From assembly GCA_013286425.1 (NCBI GenBank), contig JABDFS010000018.1:1-40977 (forward strand): a DNA stretch of 40,977 nt, written 5' to 3'. A model generated the notes under the pieces. The model saw only the letters and a list, made by a program, of their open reading frames with translations, was not told the DNA's origin and searched no databases. This document shows, one piece after another, positions 8,488-15,774 of this stretch. This DNA comes from Bacteroidota bacterium (GTDB taxonomy: Bacteria; Bacteroidota; Bacteroidia; Chitinophagales; Chitinophagaceae). Position 1 is the first letter of the stretch, and each line of letters opens with the position of its first letter. Position numbers and translations under genes: made by a program.

Positions 8488-9957
8488 TCACTTGTTATTC
8501 ATTAACTGGTATTCTTTTATTTTATTGTATAAAGTTTTCCGGTGGATCTTCATAAGTTTTGCTGCTTTGCTTTTGTTGAAATTGGCCTGCTTTAATGCTG
8601 CGAGAATGGTTTCATATTCCGCATCTATGCTTGCAGATTTCAGATCAAGTGTAACCGGGCGATGTAGTTGAGGTTGTTGAATTACTTCAGGTTCTTTTAC
8701 TTCAATGTGCCTTACAGACTGCGTTGGTATAAATTCATTTATTTTTTCATAATTGGTTATTTCAAACGGAAGGCTTTTTAATTCCACAACATCATCATCA
8801 CTTAACAACACCGCACGTTTTACAACATTTCTAAGTTCTCTCAGATTGCCATACCAAACATAATTATTGAAGGCATTAACTACTTCCGGTGAAAAACCTG
8901 TTACCGTTTTTTCAAGCTCCTTATTTGTTACGCGAAGGAAATGATTTGCAAAATGCATTATGTCTTCTCTTCTTTCGCGTAATGGTGGGATGTCAATACT
9001 AAACTCATTAAAGCGATGGTAAAGATCTTCTCTGAATTTACCTGCCTGTGTTGCGTTCCAGAGCTTCTCATTACTTGCCACAAGAATTCTTACATCAAGC
9101 TCAATATCTTTTGTGCCACCCACGCGGCGCATTTTTCTTTCCTGGACAACCCTTAATAAGGAAACCTGCACTTCATAAGAAAGATTAGCAACTTCATCAA
9201 GAAAAATAGTTCCTCCATTTGCCAATTCAAAACTTCCTGTTTTCTGATTTAAAGCACCGGTAAACGAACCTTTTTCATGGCCAAATAATTCGCTCGCTGC
9301 AAGATCTTTACTCAGAGCGCCGCAGTCTATTGCTACGAACGGTTCTTTTGCACGTTTGCTGTGCCTGTGTATTTCGTTGGCAATTGCTTCTTTACCACTA
9401 CCCGTTTCGCCATAAATAATTACACTGTAATTGGTGGGGGCAACCAGTTTAACCTGTTTCAATATTTGCTGAAATGCCGCACTGGGGCCTATTACATAAT
9501 TTTCATGCATTTCAAAACCTGCATCCGTAGTATAACTTTCAGTCATCATTTCCTTCTTTCTTGAAGGCTGAGCTGTCGGCTGACTTCTAACAATATCTCC
9601 ATTGGCTAATGCCTGCTTTATGGTAACCAGTATCTCATCGGGGAAAAGTGGTTTTGTTATATAATCATAAGCGCCGTGACGCATAATTTCAACTGCACTG
9701 CGCACATCGCTGTAACCCGTGATGATTAAAAAAGGCAATGACGGATTAGTTGCTTTCATCTTCTGCAATATTTCCATACCACTTACATCTTCAAGCCTCA
9801 GATCGCATAATACTATATCGGGCATATTTTCCTCATACCAGGCAAGCGCTTTTTTGCCACTTGTAAAATCAATTACTTCGTAGTTGTTACGTTCAAGAAA
9901 TTTCTTCAACAGCAAGCACATATCTCTATCATCATCAATTACCAAAACTTTAGTCAT
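8488..9957 (-). CDS. Sigma-54-dependent response regulator (NtrC/AtoC family)
   Basis: The 489-residue protein has a receiver (1-120; Asp52 in IVLCDLRL, Lys102), an AAA+ central domain (~155-385) and a C-terminal Fis-type helix-turn-helix (AALKQANFNKSKAAKLMKIH, ~450-485). The AAA+ domain carries Walker A GETGSGKE (183-190), sigma-54 contact loop GSFTGA (230-235, Ser in place of the usual Ala) and Walker B TIFLDE. Such proteins form rings that hydrolyse ATP to open sigma-54 promoters. It is the first gene of an operon with the receiver-PAS-kinase, divergent from the CHASE3 kinase gene across 153 bp. A likely target is the Lmo0937-type gene next door. Confidence 0.96.
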   Translation of the reverse strand: MTKVLVIDDDRDMCLLLKKFLERNNYEVIDFTSGKKALAWYEENMPDIVLCDLRLEDVSGMEILQKMKATNPSLPFLIITGYSDVRSAVEIMRHGAYDYITKPLFPDEILVTIKQALANGDIVRSQPTAQPSRKKEMMTESYTTDAGFEMHENYVIGPSAAFQQILKQVKLVAPTNYSVIIYGETGSGKEAIANEIHRHSKRAKEPFVAIDCGALSKDLAASELFGHEKGSFTGALNQKTGSFELANGGTIFLDEVANLSYEVQVSLLRVVQERKMRRVGGTKDIELDVRILVASNEKLWNATQAGKFREDLYHRFNEFSIDIPPLRERREDIMHFANHFLRVTNKELEKTVTGFSPEVVNAFNNYVWYGNLRELRNVVKRAVLLSDDDVVELKSLPFEITNYEKINEFIPTQSVRHIEVKEPEVIQQPQLHRPVTLDLKSASIDAEYETILAALKQANFNKSKAAKLMKIHRKTLYNKIKEYQLMNNK

Positions 9958-10110
9958 GTAATAAGTTGTTTATAATGGTTATAAATTGCACCTCGGATTT
10001 ATGTTAGCGTATTATGCAAGTAAAAGACCAAACTGAATTCAGTATCATCTGAATGCTTCTTCGAACACAAAGTATTTAATTAATCTTAAAACGGGGAATA
10101 TCATCCACGA

Positions 10111-11538
10111 ATGACTCTATCTTTATCTTTAAAAAGAACAATTCTGCTTGTAACGGTGAATTTTGTGATTTGTATTCTACTATTATTTTCTTTGGGATTG
10201 ATTGTTTACCGGCACCTTAATTCACTGGAGTCTTATAATCAGAAAGCCGTACACGCTTACGTTGTTATTAATCAAATTAATTATGCAGAGTCTTTACTGA
10301 AAGATGCCGAAAGCGGGACCCGCGCATTTCTCATCACCCATGATTCTGTTTTTCTGCAGCCATGTTTAAGTACCAACAGGCTATTAAAGCCGGCGCTTGA
10401 TTCATTAAAAAAACTTATTACTGAGAATCCTTTGCAATCAAAATATTATGAGCAGGCAGCAATACTTGCAGATGAACAATTACAACTTGATGATTCTTTG
10501 ATCGCACTTTCACCCTTAGTAAACCTAAAGAATGACAGCCTGATGAATGTAATGGCTTTAAAAGGCAAAAGCCTGATGAGTAAATATGAGGCTGCTTCAA
10601 CACACCTGGCGAATATTGAAACAGACAAGTTAACATACAGGAATAAACAAATAGATTATTACCAGGATAAACTGGTTAACAATTTTACGTTGTTATTCGT
10701 AGGAGTATTGATCATTATTACTGTTCTTGGCATCTGGATATTTATTGAGTTTAAGAAAAGAATGCTTTATCAAACTTCGCTTGAAGAAAATGTTATAAGG
10801 CTGAATCAAAACAATACAGAGCTGGAACAAATTGCTTTTGCAGCTTCGCACGATCTTCAGGAACCTATCAGGAAAATAAGAATATTTTCAGACAGGCTAC
10901 GCATAATAACACGAAATAAACTTGATGAACAACCCATGCAGATAATTGAAAGAATAAACAATTCTGCAATACAGCTTAGCGGACTCATTTTTGACCTTTC
11001 CGATCTTACGCATATTGTTCAGGCTGAAAAGTCAACTGGCAGTGTCAATTTAAAAGATATTATTGAATCTGTTGAAACAAGCTTTCACAAAGAAATACAG
11101 GCGTGCAATTGTAAAATTATTAAAAGCGAACTGCCGGTTGTTCAGGGCAGTGAAGAACAATTGCAACGATTGTTTACCAACCTGTTTTCTAATTCATTGG
11201 CATTTCAATCGCAAAAGAGAAGTTTGGTAATTATTATCTCATCGCAAAAAGTCAGAGACAACACAATAAAGAACCTGCCTAAGCAATCTTCTTACAAAGA
11301 ATATTATTATGTAAAATTCCAGGATAATGGCGTTGGGTTTAATATTTCTTTCAAAGAGAAATTATTTATGCCTTTTCAGCGGCTTCATAATTATGGCAGC
11401 GATGAGATCAGGCGCAAAGGAATGGGGCTCGCCATTTGCAAACGCATTATGGTGAATCATGGCGGATGGATTGATGCTGACGGTACAGAAGATAATGGCG
11501 CAACTATTCATTTATATTTTCCTGTCATCAATTCGTAA
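10111..11538 (+). CDS. Membrane histidine kinase with CHASE3 sensor
   Basis: The 475-residue protein has membrane segments at ~10-33 and ~191-213 that bracket a periplasmic CHASE3 domain (motif LKDAESGTRAFLITHDSVFL). A cytoplasmic linker follows, then HisKA with His247 in FAASHDLQEPIRKI and an HATPase domain with NLFSNSLAFQ, QDNGVGFN and RRKGMGLAICKRI. This layout is typical of bacteriophytochrome/Cph1-like kinases paired with Rcp1-type receivers. It is the first gene of a plus-strand series; 51 bp later comes an Rcp1-like receiver, its probable phosphorylation partner. CHASE3 ligands are unknown. Confidence 0.94.
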   Translation: MTLSLSLKRTILLVTVNFVICILLLFSLGLIVYRHLNSLESYNQKAVHAYVVINQINYAESLLKDAESGTRAFLITHDSVFLQPCLSTNRLLKPALDSLKKLITENPLQSKYYEQAAILADEQLQLDDSLIALSPLVNLKNDSLMNVMALKGKSLMSKYEAASTHLANIETDKLTYRNKQIDYYQDKLVNNFTLLFVGVLIIITVLGIWIFIEFKKRMLYQTSLEENVIRLNQNNTELEQIAFAASHDLQEPIRKIRIFSDRLRIITRNKLDEQPMQIIERINNSAIQLSGLIFDLSDLTHIVQAEKSTGSVNLKDIIESVETSFHKEIQACNCKIIKSELPVVQGSEEQLQRLFTNLFSNSLAFQSQKRSLVIIISSQKVRDNTIKNLPKQSSYKEYYYVKFQDNGVGFNISFKEKLFMPFQRLHNYGSDEIRRKGMGLAICKRIMVNHGGWIDADGTEDNGATIHLYFPVINS

Positions 11539-11589
11539 TACAATCCGGTTATTGTTTAGATACATATATTTTTACACAAATTTCAAAAG

Positions 11590-11994
11590 ATGACCATTTT
11601 GATTGCTGAGGATGACGCAGATGACAGGTTCCTGATTCAAACCGCTTTTGAAGAAAAAGGCTTTACAGACAAACTTGAATTTGTAGAAAATGGAATTGAA
11701 TTAATGTCGCACCTGAACGCTGCAGCCGAAAAAAATCCGCCCCATATTATTTTGCTTGATCTGAATATGCCCAAAAAGGATGGCCGTGAGGTATTGCATG
11801 AGCTGAAGCAGCATCATTTGTTCAAAAGAATACCCATTATTATTTTTACGACTACTAAAAATGAAAAGGAGATCAGGAACTGTTACGATCTTGGCGCAAA
11901 TACTTATATCATAAAACCAACTGGTTTTGATGAACTGCTTTTTATTGTAGAGCAGATACATTTTTATTGGGAACGTGCCGCAGCCATACAATAA
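11590..11994 (+). CDS. Single-domain response regulator, Rcp1-like
   Basis: The 134-residue protein is a receiver domain only: acidic pocket EDD (7-9), phosphoacceptor Asp57 in LLDLNMPKKDG, Thr87-89, Lys109 in YIIKPTG. The motif set DLNMPKKDGREVL / FTTTKNEKEI / CYDLGANTYI is that of Rcp1/CheY-like receivers that relay phosphate from CHASE3- or phytochrome-type kinases. It has no output domain, so it may act by protein contact or as a phosphate shuttle. It lies 51 bp after the kinase, likely in the same operon. Confidence 0.92.
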   Translation: MTILIAEDDADDRFLIQTAFEEKGFTDKLEFVENGIELMSHLNAAAEKNPPHIILLDLNMPKKDGREVLHELKQHHLFKRIPIIIFTTTKNEKEIRNCYDLGANTYIIKPTGFDELLFIVEQIHFYWERAAAIQ

Positions 11995-12075
11995 TTACAT
12001 GATATTTTTTAATTGTATTTTAATAACCAACTCTTTAAAAAGAAGTTAGGCATATTTTTTATTGTATAAATACCC

Positions 12076-12417
12076 ATGAGTTTAAGAAAAGTTTTGATAA
12101 TTGACGACGAGATGGATTTGTGCATCCTGCTTAAGAACTTTTTTACCAAACAAAATTTTGAAGTAGTAATGTCACATAAGCTCTCTGACGGCATCAGGGA
12201 AGCACTTGATTTTTTCCCTGATATTGTTTTTCTTGATAATAACCTGCCCGATTCGCAGGGATGGTCAAAAGCGAAGTACCTGCTGGAGGCGCTTCCGCAG
12301 GCAAATATTTTTTTAATCAGCGCTTATAAATCTATCCCCTCGCTTCCCGAAGATCCAAGGCTTACCATAATTGAAAAACCACTTTCTCTTAAAGCTATAG
12401 AAAGCCTTATACATTAA
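12076..12417 (+). CDS. Short orphan receiver protein
   Basis: The 113-residue protein begins MSLRKVLIIDDEMDLCILLK. It has Asp54 in VFLDNNLPDSQG, Ser82 at the switch position and Lys101 in IEKPLS, so all phosphorylation residues are present. The last helix is short compared with standard receivers (~120 residues), giving a minimal domain without output. Its pocket resembles the receiver of the sigma-54 activator (VLVIDDDRDMCLLLKKF), which suggests it might compete for or drain the same kinase. That link is an inference. It is in series with the CHASE3 kinase and Rcp1-like genes. Confidence 0.85.
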   Translation: MSLRKVLIIDDEMDLCILLKNFFTKQNFEVVMSHKLSDGIREALDFFPDIVFLDNNLPDSQGWSKAKYLLEALPQANIFLISAYKSIPSLPEDPRLTIIEKPLSLKAIESLIH

Positions 12418-12447
12418 TTGTGCTATACTAAATAAATACCGCGTGGT

Positions 12448-13530
12448 ATGGAAGGAGTAAACATATCGCATAATGAGTTTGTAGACATCATCAAAGATTA
12501 TTCGCGTGCCGCTGAGGTTGCAAAACTTATTTATGTAACCGATAAGGAACAAGGCATTTTACGCATTAAAAAAGGCAGCGGTTTTTCTTATCAGTTTAAA
12601 AATGGTGCGCTTAAAGATGAAAAGCAATTAGAGCGTATAAAAAAACTTGTATTACCACCTGCATGGACTAATGTATGGATCTGTTATTACCAGAACGGGC
12701 ATATACAGGCAACAGGTTATGATGTCAAAAACCGCAAGCAATACCGTTATCATGCTTTATGGAATACACTGCGAAATGAAACCAAATTTCATCGCATGTT
12801 TGAATTTGGCAAAGCCTTTCCCAAACTGCGTTTACAGGTAGAAGAAGACCTGCAGCTAAAAGAACTCTCAGAAAGAAAAGTGCTGGCAACCGTTATAAGT
12901 TTAATGGAAAGAACTTACATACGTGTGGGCAATGCAGAGTATGAAAAAGCAAATGGTTCTTTTGGATTAACAACTTTAAAAGATAAGCACGTAAAGATCA
13001 ACGGCAGTAAAATAACGTTTGCCTTTAAAGGCAAACGAGGTGTTTTGCACAATATTTCGCTTCATAATAAAAGGCTGGCAAAAGCAGTTAAAGATTGCAG
13101 GGATATTCCCGGTAAAGAACTCTTTCAATACTATACTGAAAGCGGCGAACACAAAAGCATTGATTCAAGCATGCTGAATAATTATATGCATGAAATAACA
13201 GGGTCTGATTTCTCTGCAAAAGATTTTAGAACATGGGCAGGCTCTTTACAAATGCTGCGCAGTTTAAAGGTTTTGGAAAAAGCAGATAATGCTTCTCAAA
13301 AAAAATCAAACATTGTTACTGCATTGAATGAGGTAAGTATAAAATTGGGTAACACAAGAACTGTTTGCAAGAAATATTATGTACACCCGGGTATAATAAA
13401 TATGTATGAGAATGATGAGATAGAAAGCTATCTGAAAGAATTGGATGGCATTGAAGAACCAGATAATAAAAGCGGCTTAACCAAAGATGAAAAAGTGCTT
13501 ATGAAAGTGCTGAAGAAACTGGTATCGTGA
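12448..13530 (+). CDS. DNA topoisomerase IB (poxvirus-like)
   Basis: The 360-residue protein has an N-terminal DNA-clamp domain (KGSGFSYQFKNG...RIKKLVLPPAWTNVWI...HIQATGYDVKNRKQYRYH) and a catalytic domain. The catalytic residues are Arg159 (RTYIRVGN), Lys180 (LTTLKDKHV), Arg261 (FRTWAG) and Tyr311 (CKKYYVHP). Such enzymes relax positive and negative supercoils through a 3'-phosphotyrosyl intermediate. It starts 30 bp after the short receiver gene, which puts a topoisomerase at the end of a signalling operon. Bacterial topo IB genes are accessory and patchily distributed. It is the last gene before the cassette-like region, whose repeat begins only 43 bp after its stop. Confidence 0.94.
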   Translation: MEGVNISHNEFVDIIKDYSRAAEVAKLIYVTDKEQGILRIKKGSGFSYQFKNGALKDEKQLERIKKLVLPPAWTNVWICYYQNGHIQATGYDVKNRKQYRYHALWNTLRNETKFHRMFEFGKAFPKLRLQVEEDLQLKELSERKVLATVISLMERTYIRVGNAEYEKANGSFGLTTLKDKHVKINGSKITFAFKGKRGVLHNISLHNKRLAKAVKDCRDIPGKELFQYYTESGEHKSIDSSMLNNYMHEITGSDFSAKDFRTWAGSLQMLRSLKVLEKADNASQKKSNIVTALNEVSIKLGNTRTVCKKYYVHPGIINMYENDEIESYLKELDGIEEPDNKSGLTKDEKVLMKVLKKLVS

Positions 13531-13572
13531 TAAATTTCTGATTGCTGTCAGCCAGTTTTTTGCCAAACAGCT

Positions 13573-13587
13573 ATTACCAGCAGTAGC
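13573..13587. repeat. 3' inverted-repeat arm of orphan gene 1 (attC R''-like)
   Basis: ATTACCAGCAGTAGC ends one base before the stop codon of the minus-strand gene. Its reverse complement matches the arm at 14489-14503 at 13 of 15 positions. Confidence 0.6.
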
Positions 13588-13588
13588 T

Positions 13589-14485
13589 CTACGGTCGCAC
13601 ATTAACAAAACCGTCAAGTGCGACACCATTTCCAAACTCATTTACAGTCTTGCTTAACTTCAAAGAGTTAAACTGTTTTTCTATTTTGTCGGCGTTTGCT
13701 TGTCTAAGTACCTTTAAGTTTGGCACTTTATATTTAAAGTCTTCAAACTGATCGCCAAATTGTTCAATTATTGCTTCATAAGAAATAAGGCCGCTCTCTT
13801 CAACTTTTTTAAAAAGCTTTTTGTATTCTTTCTTAACAATCAAATAGTCAACTGGTGGAAGGACTATAGGAATGTGTTGTGGCCAAACGCAAGCAGTGTA
13901 CAGCTTCCCATCATCTTTGTTTTTTAAAATAAAATATCCTGGAACAAAAATGTCCTCGGTTAAATTATTTTGCAATTCCTCTCGATGCGTTTGAAACCAC
14001 CACAAGTAGTTTGATTTGTCGACAGGCAAATACTCAAAGTTTAATTCTTTGAATTGATCTAAGGTCATCCCGTCGTTGTGTCGAATCCATTGTTCTTGAA
14101 AATATTCAACGGGAAATTTCCGTGGATTGTTTGGGTCGGTTTCGTCCTGGGAATCTAAAACATATAGGTCAAGGTCATTTATGAACTTTTCAATAATAGG
14201 AAATATTTCAAGCCCGAAAAATCTGGGTCTGAAAAAGTTAATGCTAAAACTGAAATTTAGATATTTGAAGTCTTGGAAATTGTCGAAAATTTCAATTCGC
14301 TCCCTTTCATCTTCTGGTTCATTCCAATCAATGAGAAAATAAACACCAGTCGCAGGATTCTCATAGTTCCATTGCCTTGGATGGTCACTAATATTATGAG
14401 GAAGGTTGTTTGTCAGGTATTCTGCTAATTGTTCTTCCGTCTGCTGACTGCCTTTTCGCTTGTAGAAGTATAGGTCGAAGCTCAT
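13589..14485 (-). CDS. Orphan hypothetical protein in cassette-like unit
   Basis: I do not recognise this 298-residue protein. It starts MSFDLYFYKRKGSQQTEEQL and is acidic and aromatic-rich (DLDLYVLDSQDE, NYLWWFQTHREELQNN), with no signal peptide or membrane segment, so it is probably cytoplasmic. The frame is open for 19 further codons upstream (ATG at 14540-14542), but I choose the ATG at 14483-14485. It lies 3 bp inside the inverted repeat at 14489-14503, and the upstream extension crosses that boundary. Asp and Val codons such as GAC and GTC look more common than in neighbours, hinting at transfer. The C-terminus (GNGVALDGFVNVRP) ends 1 bp before the partner repeat. Function unknown. Confidence 0.75.
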   Translation of the reverse strand: MSFDLYFYKRKGSQQTEEQLAEYLTNNLPHNISDHPRQWNYENPATGVYFLIDWNEPEDERERIEIFDNFQDFKYLNFSFSINFFRPRFFGLEIFPIIEKFINDLDLYVLDSQDETDPNNPRKFPVEYFQEQWIRHNDGMTLDQFKELNFEYLPVDKSNYLWWFQTHREELQNNLTEDIFVPGYFILKNKDDGKLYTACVWPQHIPIVLPPVDYLIVKKEYKKLFKKVEESGLISYEAIIEQFGDQFEDFKYKVPNLKVLRQANADKIEKQFNSLKLSKTVNEFGNGVALDGFVNVRP

Positions 14486-14488
14486 GTT

Positions 14489-14503
14489 GCTATTGCTGGT
14501 AAC
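14489..14503. repeat. 5' inverted-repeat arm of orphan gene 1 (attC R'-like)
   Basis: On the minus strand it reads GTTACCAGCAATAGC, ending 3 bp before the chosen start codon. It pairs with 13573-13587 and begins with the GTT seen at integron cassette joints. Confidence 0.6.
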
Positions 14504-14689
14504 GTGAACGCATTTGTGAAGGCATGGAATTTCGTATTCCATCAGCTTGGTACAAATGTTTAATTGAAAAACTGAAGTTGAAGATAATTACAAATGTTGA
14601 ATAGCGAATTGTCGGCTTGAACAAAAGATGATAAGACATTATGCTGCACAAGTGTTGGCTGATTAAGCCATGTTTTTACAAATGCCTAT
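14504..14689 (-). other. attC-like fold between the two orphan genes
   Basis: Complementary blocks lie at the correct places for attC L' and L'' arms: GCATTTGT (14510-14517) is 6 bp from the right-hand GTT boundary, and ACAAATGC (14678-14685) is 4 bp from the other boundary. Further pairings inside are CATGG with CCATG and ATCAGC (14541-14546) with GCTGAT (14658-14663). The central part is about 160 nt, longer than well-studied attC sites, so the identification is tentative. Confidence 0.4.
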
Positions 14690-14704
14690 GTTAGCTGCAC
14701 ACCC
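14690..14704. repeat. 3' inverted-repeat arm of orphan gene 2 (attC R''-like)
   Basis: GTTAGCTGCACACCC on the plus strand is complementary, with one 1-base gap, to GGGTTGCAGCTAAC at 15256-15269. It lies 22 bp past the stop codon of the enclosed gene. Confidence 0.6.
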
Positions 14705-14726
14705 AACGGTAAGCACATTGATTGAT

Positions 14727-15245
14727 TTATTTTAAATGAAAAGACGTACCTAAATTATTTTCTTCTTTGGCTACAAGGTCATCTTTGAATTTACTGAAAG
14801 TATAAATCCATTCTGATAGTTCGTCATGCAAGTCATCTAAGTCGGATGAAATTTTTATTTCAGTTTTGTCAACCGATTTAGGTTTAAGAGATAAAATAAG
14901 TTCACCAAAATCAAATTGGTCGAAGTTTGTCAACATGCTAAACACGACGCCAGTAACAGTCGAATGAATAAGCTTTAAAACAGCTTCTTTTGTTTCATTA
15001 TCAAGCTTAGAAAATGTGTCTCTGAAAAATTTGTCTTTGCGACTGAGTTCATTGTCCCTGAGAAATGGTTTTTTAGGCTTGTCATTGTCAATATAATCTT
15101 TTGCATAGTCAAGCCAATAGTCAAGTCTGTTAACAATTGAAAGTCCGACTAAAGCTCTTGCCAATTTTATTTTTTCTTCTTCGTCGTTAGGAATTTCAAT
15201 GTCGCCAAATTCACTCGTCAAATATTTTGCTATGAGATTTTGCAT
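14727..15245 (-). CDS. Orphan hypothetical protein in cassette-like unit
   Basis: I do not recognise this 172-residue protein. It is mostly helical and highly charged: MQNLIAKYLTSEFGDIEIPN, then DYWLDYAKDYIDNDKPKKPF, a hydrophobic helix IHSTVTGVVFSMLTNF and a final Lys/Asp-rich helix. It has no signal peptide and is presumably cytoplasmic. Asp codons are often GAC, unlike the surrounding genes. The gene fills the space between two inverted-repeat arms (14690-14704 and 15256-15269) and points the same way as its neighbour, as genes in a cassette array do. Such cassettes often carry defence, immunity or toxin-antitoxin genes, but nothing in this sequence shows that here. Confidence 0.75.
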   Translation of the reverse strand: MQNLIAKYLTSEFGDIEIPNDEEEKIKLARALVGLSIVNRLDYWLDYAKDYIDNDKPKKPFLRDNELSRKDKFFRDTFSKLDNETKEAVLKLIHSTVTGVVFSMLTNFDQFDFGELILSLKPKSVDKTEIKISSDLDDLHDELSEWIYTFSKFKDDLVAKEENNLGTSFHLK

Positions 15246-15255
15246 GTGTCAAAAT

Positions 15256-15269
15256 GGGTTGCAGCTAAC
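15256..15269. repeat. 5' inverted-repeat arm of orphan gene 2 (attC R'-like)
   Basis: On the minus strand it reads GTTAGCTGCAACCC, 10 bp before the ATG. GTTAGCT fits the integron GTTRRRY core except at one position. The perfect palindrome CATAAATTTATG lies next to it at 15271-15282. Confidence 0.6.
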
Positions 15270-15463
15270 GCATAAATTTATGATACATTTTACGATCCCT
15301 GGTGAAAAATTTCCTATTGAAAAACAACAGGTTGATGTTATCAGAATTTGATTGTCGTTAGTACAATCCACCACTACCATTCTATCCAACCTTTTTCCCA
15401 TAACCTATAAATTAAAAAAACGAAGCAAAACAACCTTTTCCTTCAACCAGAACAACATTTTAT

Positions 15464-15617
15464 GCATAAAAACAGGGTAACTGACAAGTACCATGTTCGT
15501 TATTTCTACGAAAAAACTACGATATTTCTTCGATGTTTCTTCGATCCAATTAATCGAAGTTATATCGAAGTTATATCGAAGAAATATCGAAGTTATATCG
15601 AAGAAATGAGCTTCCAG
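15464..15617 (+). repeat. Iteron-palindrome element, copy A
   Basis: The right arm has five exact-length 11-bp units (15553-15607), alternating ATCGAAGTTAT and ATCGAAGAAAT. The left arm has inverted units (TTTCTTCGAT) meeting them head to head across CCAATTA. A reverse-oriented copy lies at 39596-39748. The 123 bp from GTTCGT to the final CAG align without gaps and differ at about 13 positions by eye. Weaker similarity extends ~30 bp further left (GCATA...CAGGG). Confidence 0.85.
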
Positions 15618-15742
15618 ATATGAAGAATGTATGAAGACTATATAGCTAAAAAATGACCGGATCCCGAAAAAACTAAATTCATAACAGCACTATACAACCG
15701 GGTAAAAAATTAGTTGCAATCCTCACAAATACCCAAAGCCAG

Positions 15743-15750
15743 TAAATTTG
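15743..15750 (+). promoter_or_regulatory. Candidate -7 element of the chromate module
   Basis: TAAATTTG matches the Bacteroidota -7 pattern TAnnTTTG and lies 25 bp before the ATG of the ChrB-domain/AraC gene. No -33 TTG at the ideal distance was found (the nearest is 26 bp upstream). Confidence 0.35.
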
Positions 15751-15774
15751 AATTTGAACTACCTCATTAATTAA

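Larger units (their letters stand above)
15270..15774. other. Non-coding spacer holding iteron element copy A
   Basis: This 505-bp spacer has no convincing gene. It contains the palindrome CATAAATTTATG (15271-15282), a ~180-bp AT-rich stretch in which I see nothing, iteron element copy A (15464-15617) and the promoter region of the chromate module. Confidence 0.6.

Noticed and set aside
15553-15607. CRISPR-like array
   Set aside because: Units are 11 bp, contiguous with no spacers, and there are no cas genes.
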